This document shows positions 6,181 through 6,230 of a DNA stretch of 6,230 nucleotides, in pieces. The stretch's first letter is position 1. Each line of letters begins with the position of its first letter. Under the pieces are notes generated by a model. The model ran no database searches and was not told the DNA's origin. It saw only the letters and a program-made list of their open reading frames with translations. The stretch covers positions 1 through 6,230 of the forward strand of contig CAJARE010000233.1 in NCBI GenBank assembly GCA_903944255.1. The letters are read 5' to 3'. Both the position numbers and the translations under genes were made by a program. Source of the DNA: an uncultured beta proteobacterium. GTDB taxonomy: Bacteria > Pseudomonadota > Gammaproteobacteria > Burkholderiales > Burkholderiaceae.

Positions 6181-6230
6181 CTACTCAAACACCACGCTCT
6201 TGAGCCCAATACCCAATGCCCGATCATCTG
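6181..6230 (-). CDS. C-terminal end of a gene that runs off the right edge
   Basis: One minus-strand frame is open from the window edge to a TAG at 6181-6183 and reads DDRALGIGLKSVVFE. This tail resembles the ending of some proteins encoded in polysaccharide clusters, where a strand-rich C-terminal domain closes with a 'D-x-R-x-LG-(I/V)-x-(L/V)-x-x-(I/V)' segment. The gene would lie upstream of the two membrane-protein genes and point the same way, separated by 77 bases. Only 15 codons are visible, so neither the frame nor the function is secure, though the other two minus-strand frames look less protein-like. Confidence 0.5.
   Translation of the reverse strand, partial: DDRALGIGLKSVVFE

Noticed and set aside
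1..6230. CRISPR array, tRNA, rRNA, insertion sequence or prophage genes
   Set aside because: No regularly spaced repeats, RNA gene signatures, transposase-like frames or terminal repeats were seen; nearly all the window is taken up by protein-coding genes.

Overview
The window looks like part of a surface-glycan (exopolysaccharide or O-antigen-type) gene region from a Gram-negative bacterium. The Tat-type signal peptide, the inner-membrane proteins with periplasm-facing domains and the moderately AT-rich, AT-ending codon use fit a low-GC freshwater betaproteobacterium (Burkholderiales, Polynucleobacter-like). That placement rests on overall resemblance only and is not proven by any marker gene here.

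Layout, left to right. (1) Positions 1-579, minus strand: the N-terminal 193 residues of a family 2 glycosyltransferase, starting at GTG and running off the left edge. (2) Positions 580-766: a divergent intergenic region with candidate promoters on both strands and a short inverted repeat. (3) Positions 767-2179, plus strand: a complete GMC-family (glucose-methanol-choline) FAD oxidoreductase with no signal peptide. (4) Positions 2190-2540, plus strand: a small exported protein with a strong twin-arginine signal, whose Shine-Dalgarno overlaps the GMC stop codon. (5) Positions 2541-2578: a 38-base convergent gap with a hairpin. (6) Positions 2579-4498 and 4508-6103, minus strand: two large polytopic membrane proteins 9 bases apart, both laid out like GT-C glycosyltransferases (acidic motif in the first periplasmic loop, about 11 membrane segments, soluble C-terminus). 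(7) Positions 6104-6180: a short gap with a GC-rich inverted repeat. (8) Positions 6181-6230, minus strand: the last 15 codons of another gene.

A working picture: the minus-strand genes build or modify a lipid-linked or surface glycan, with the GT2 enzyme acting on the cytoplasmic face and the two GT-C-like proteins on the periplasmic face. The plus-strand pair is a separate two-gene unit. The most interesting idea is that the GMC flavoenzyme, which lacks its own signal, is carried through the Tat system by the small protein encoded just after it. The small subunits of fructose and gluconate dehydrogenases do this for their large GMC subunits, but this partner is unusually short and does not resemble those subunits. 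No mobile element, CRISPR array, tRNA or rRNA was seen.
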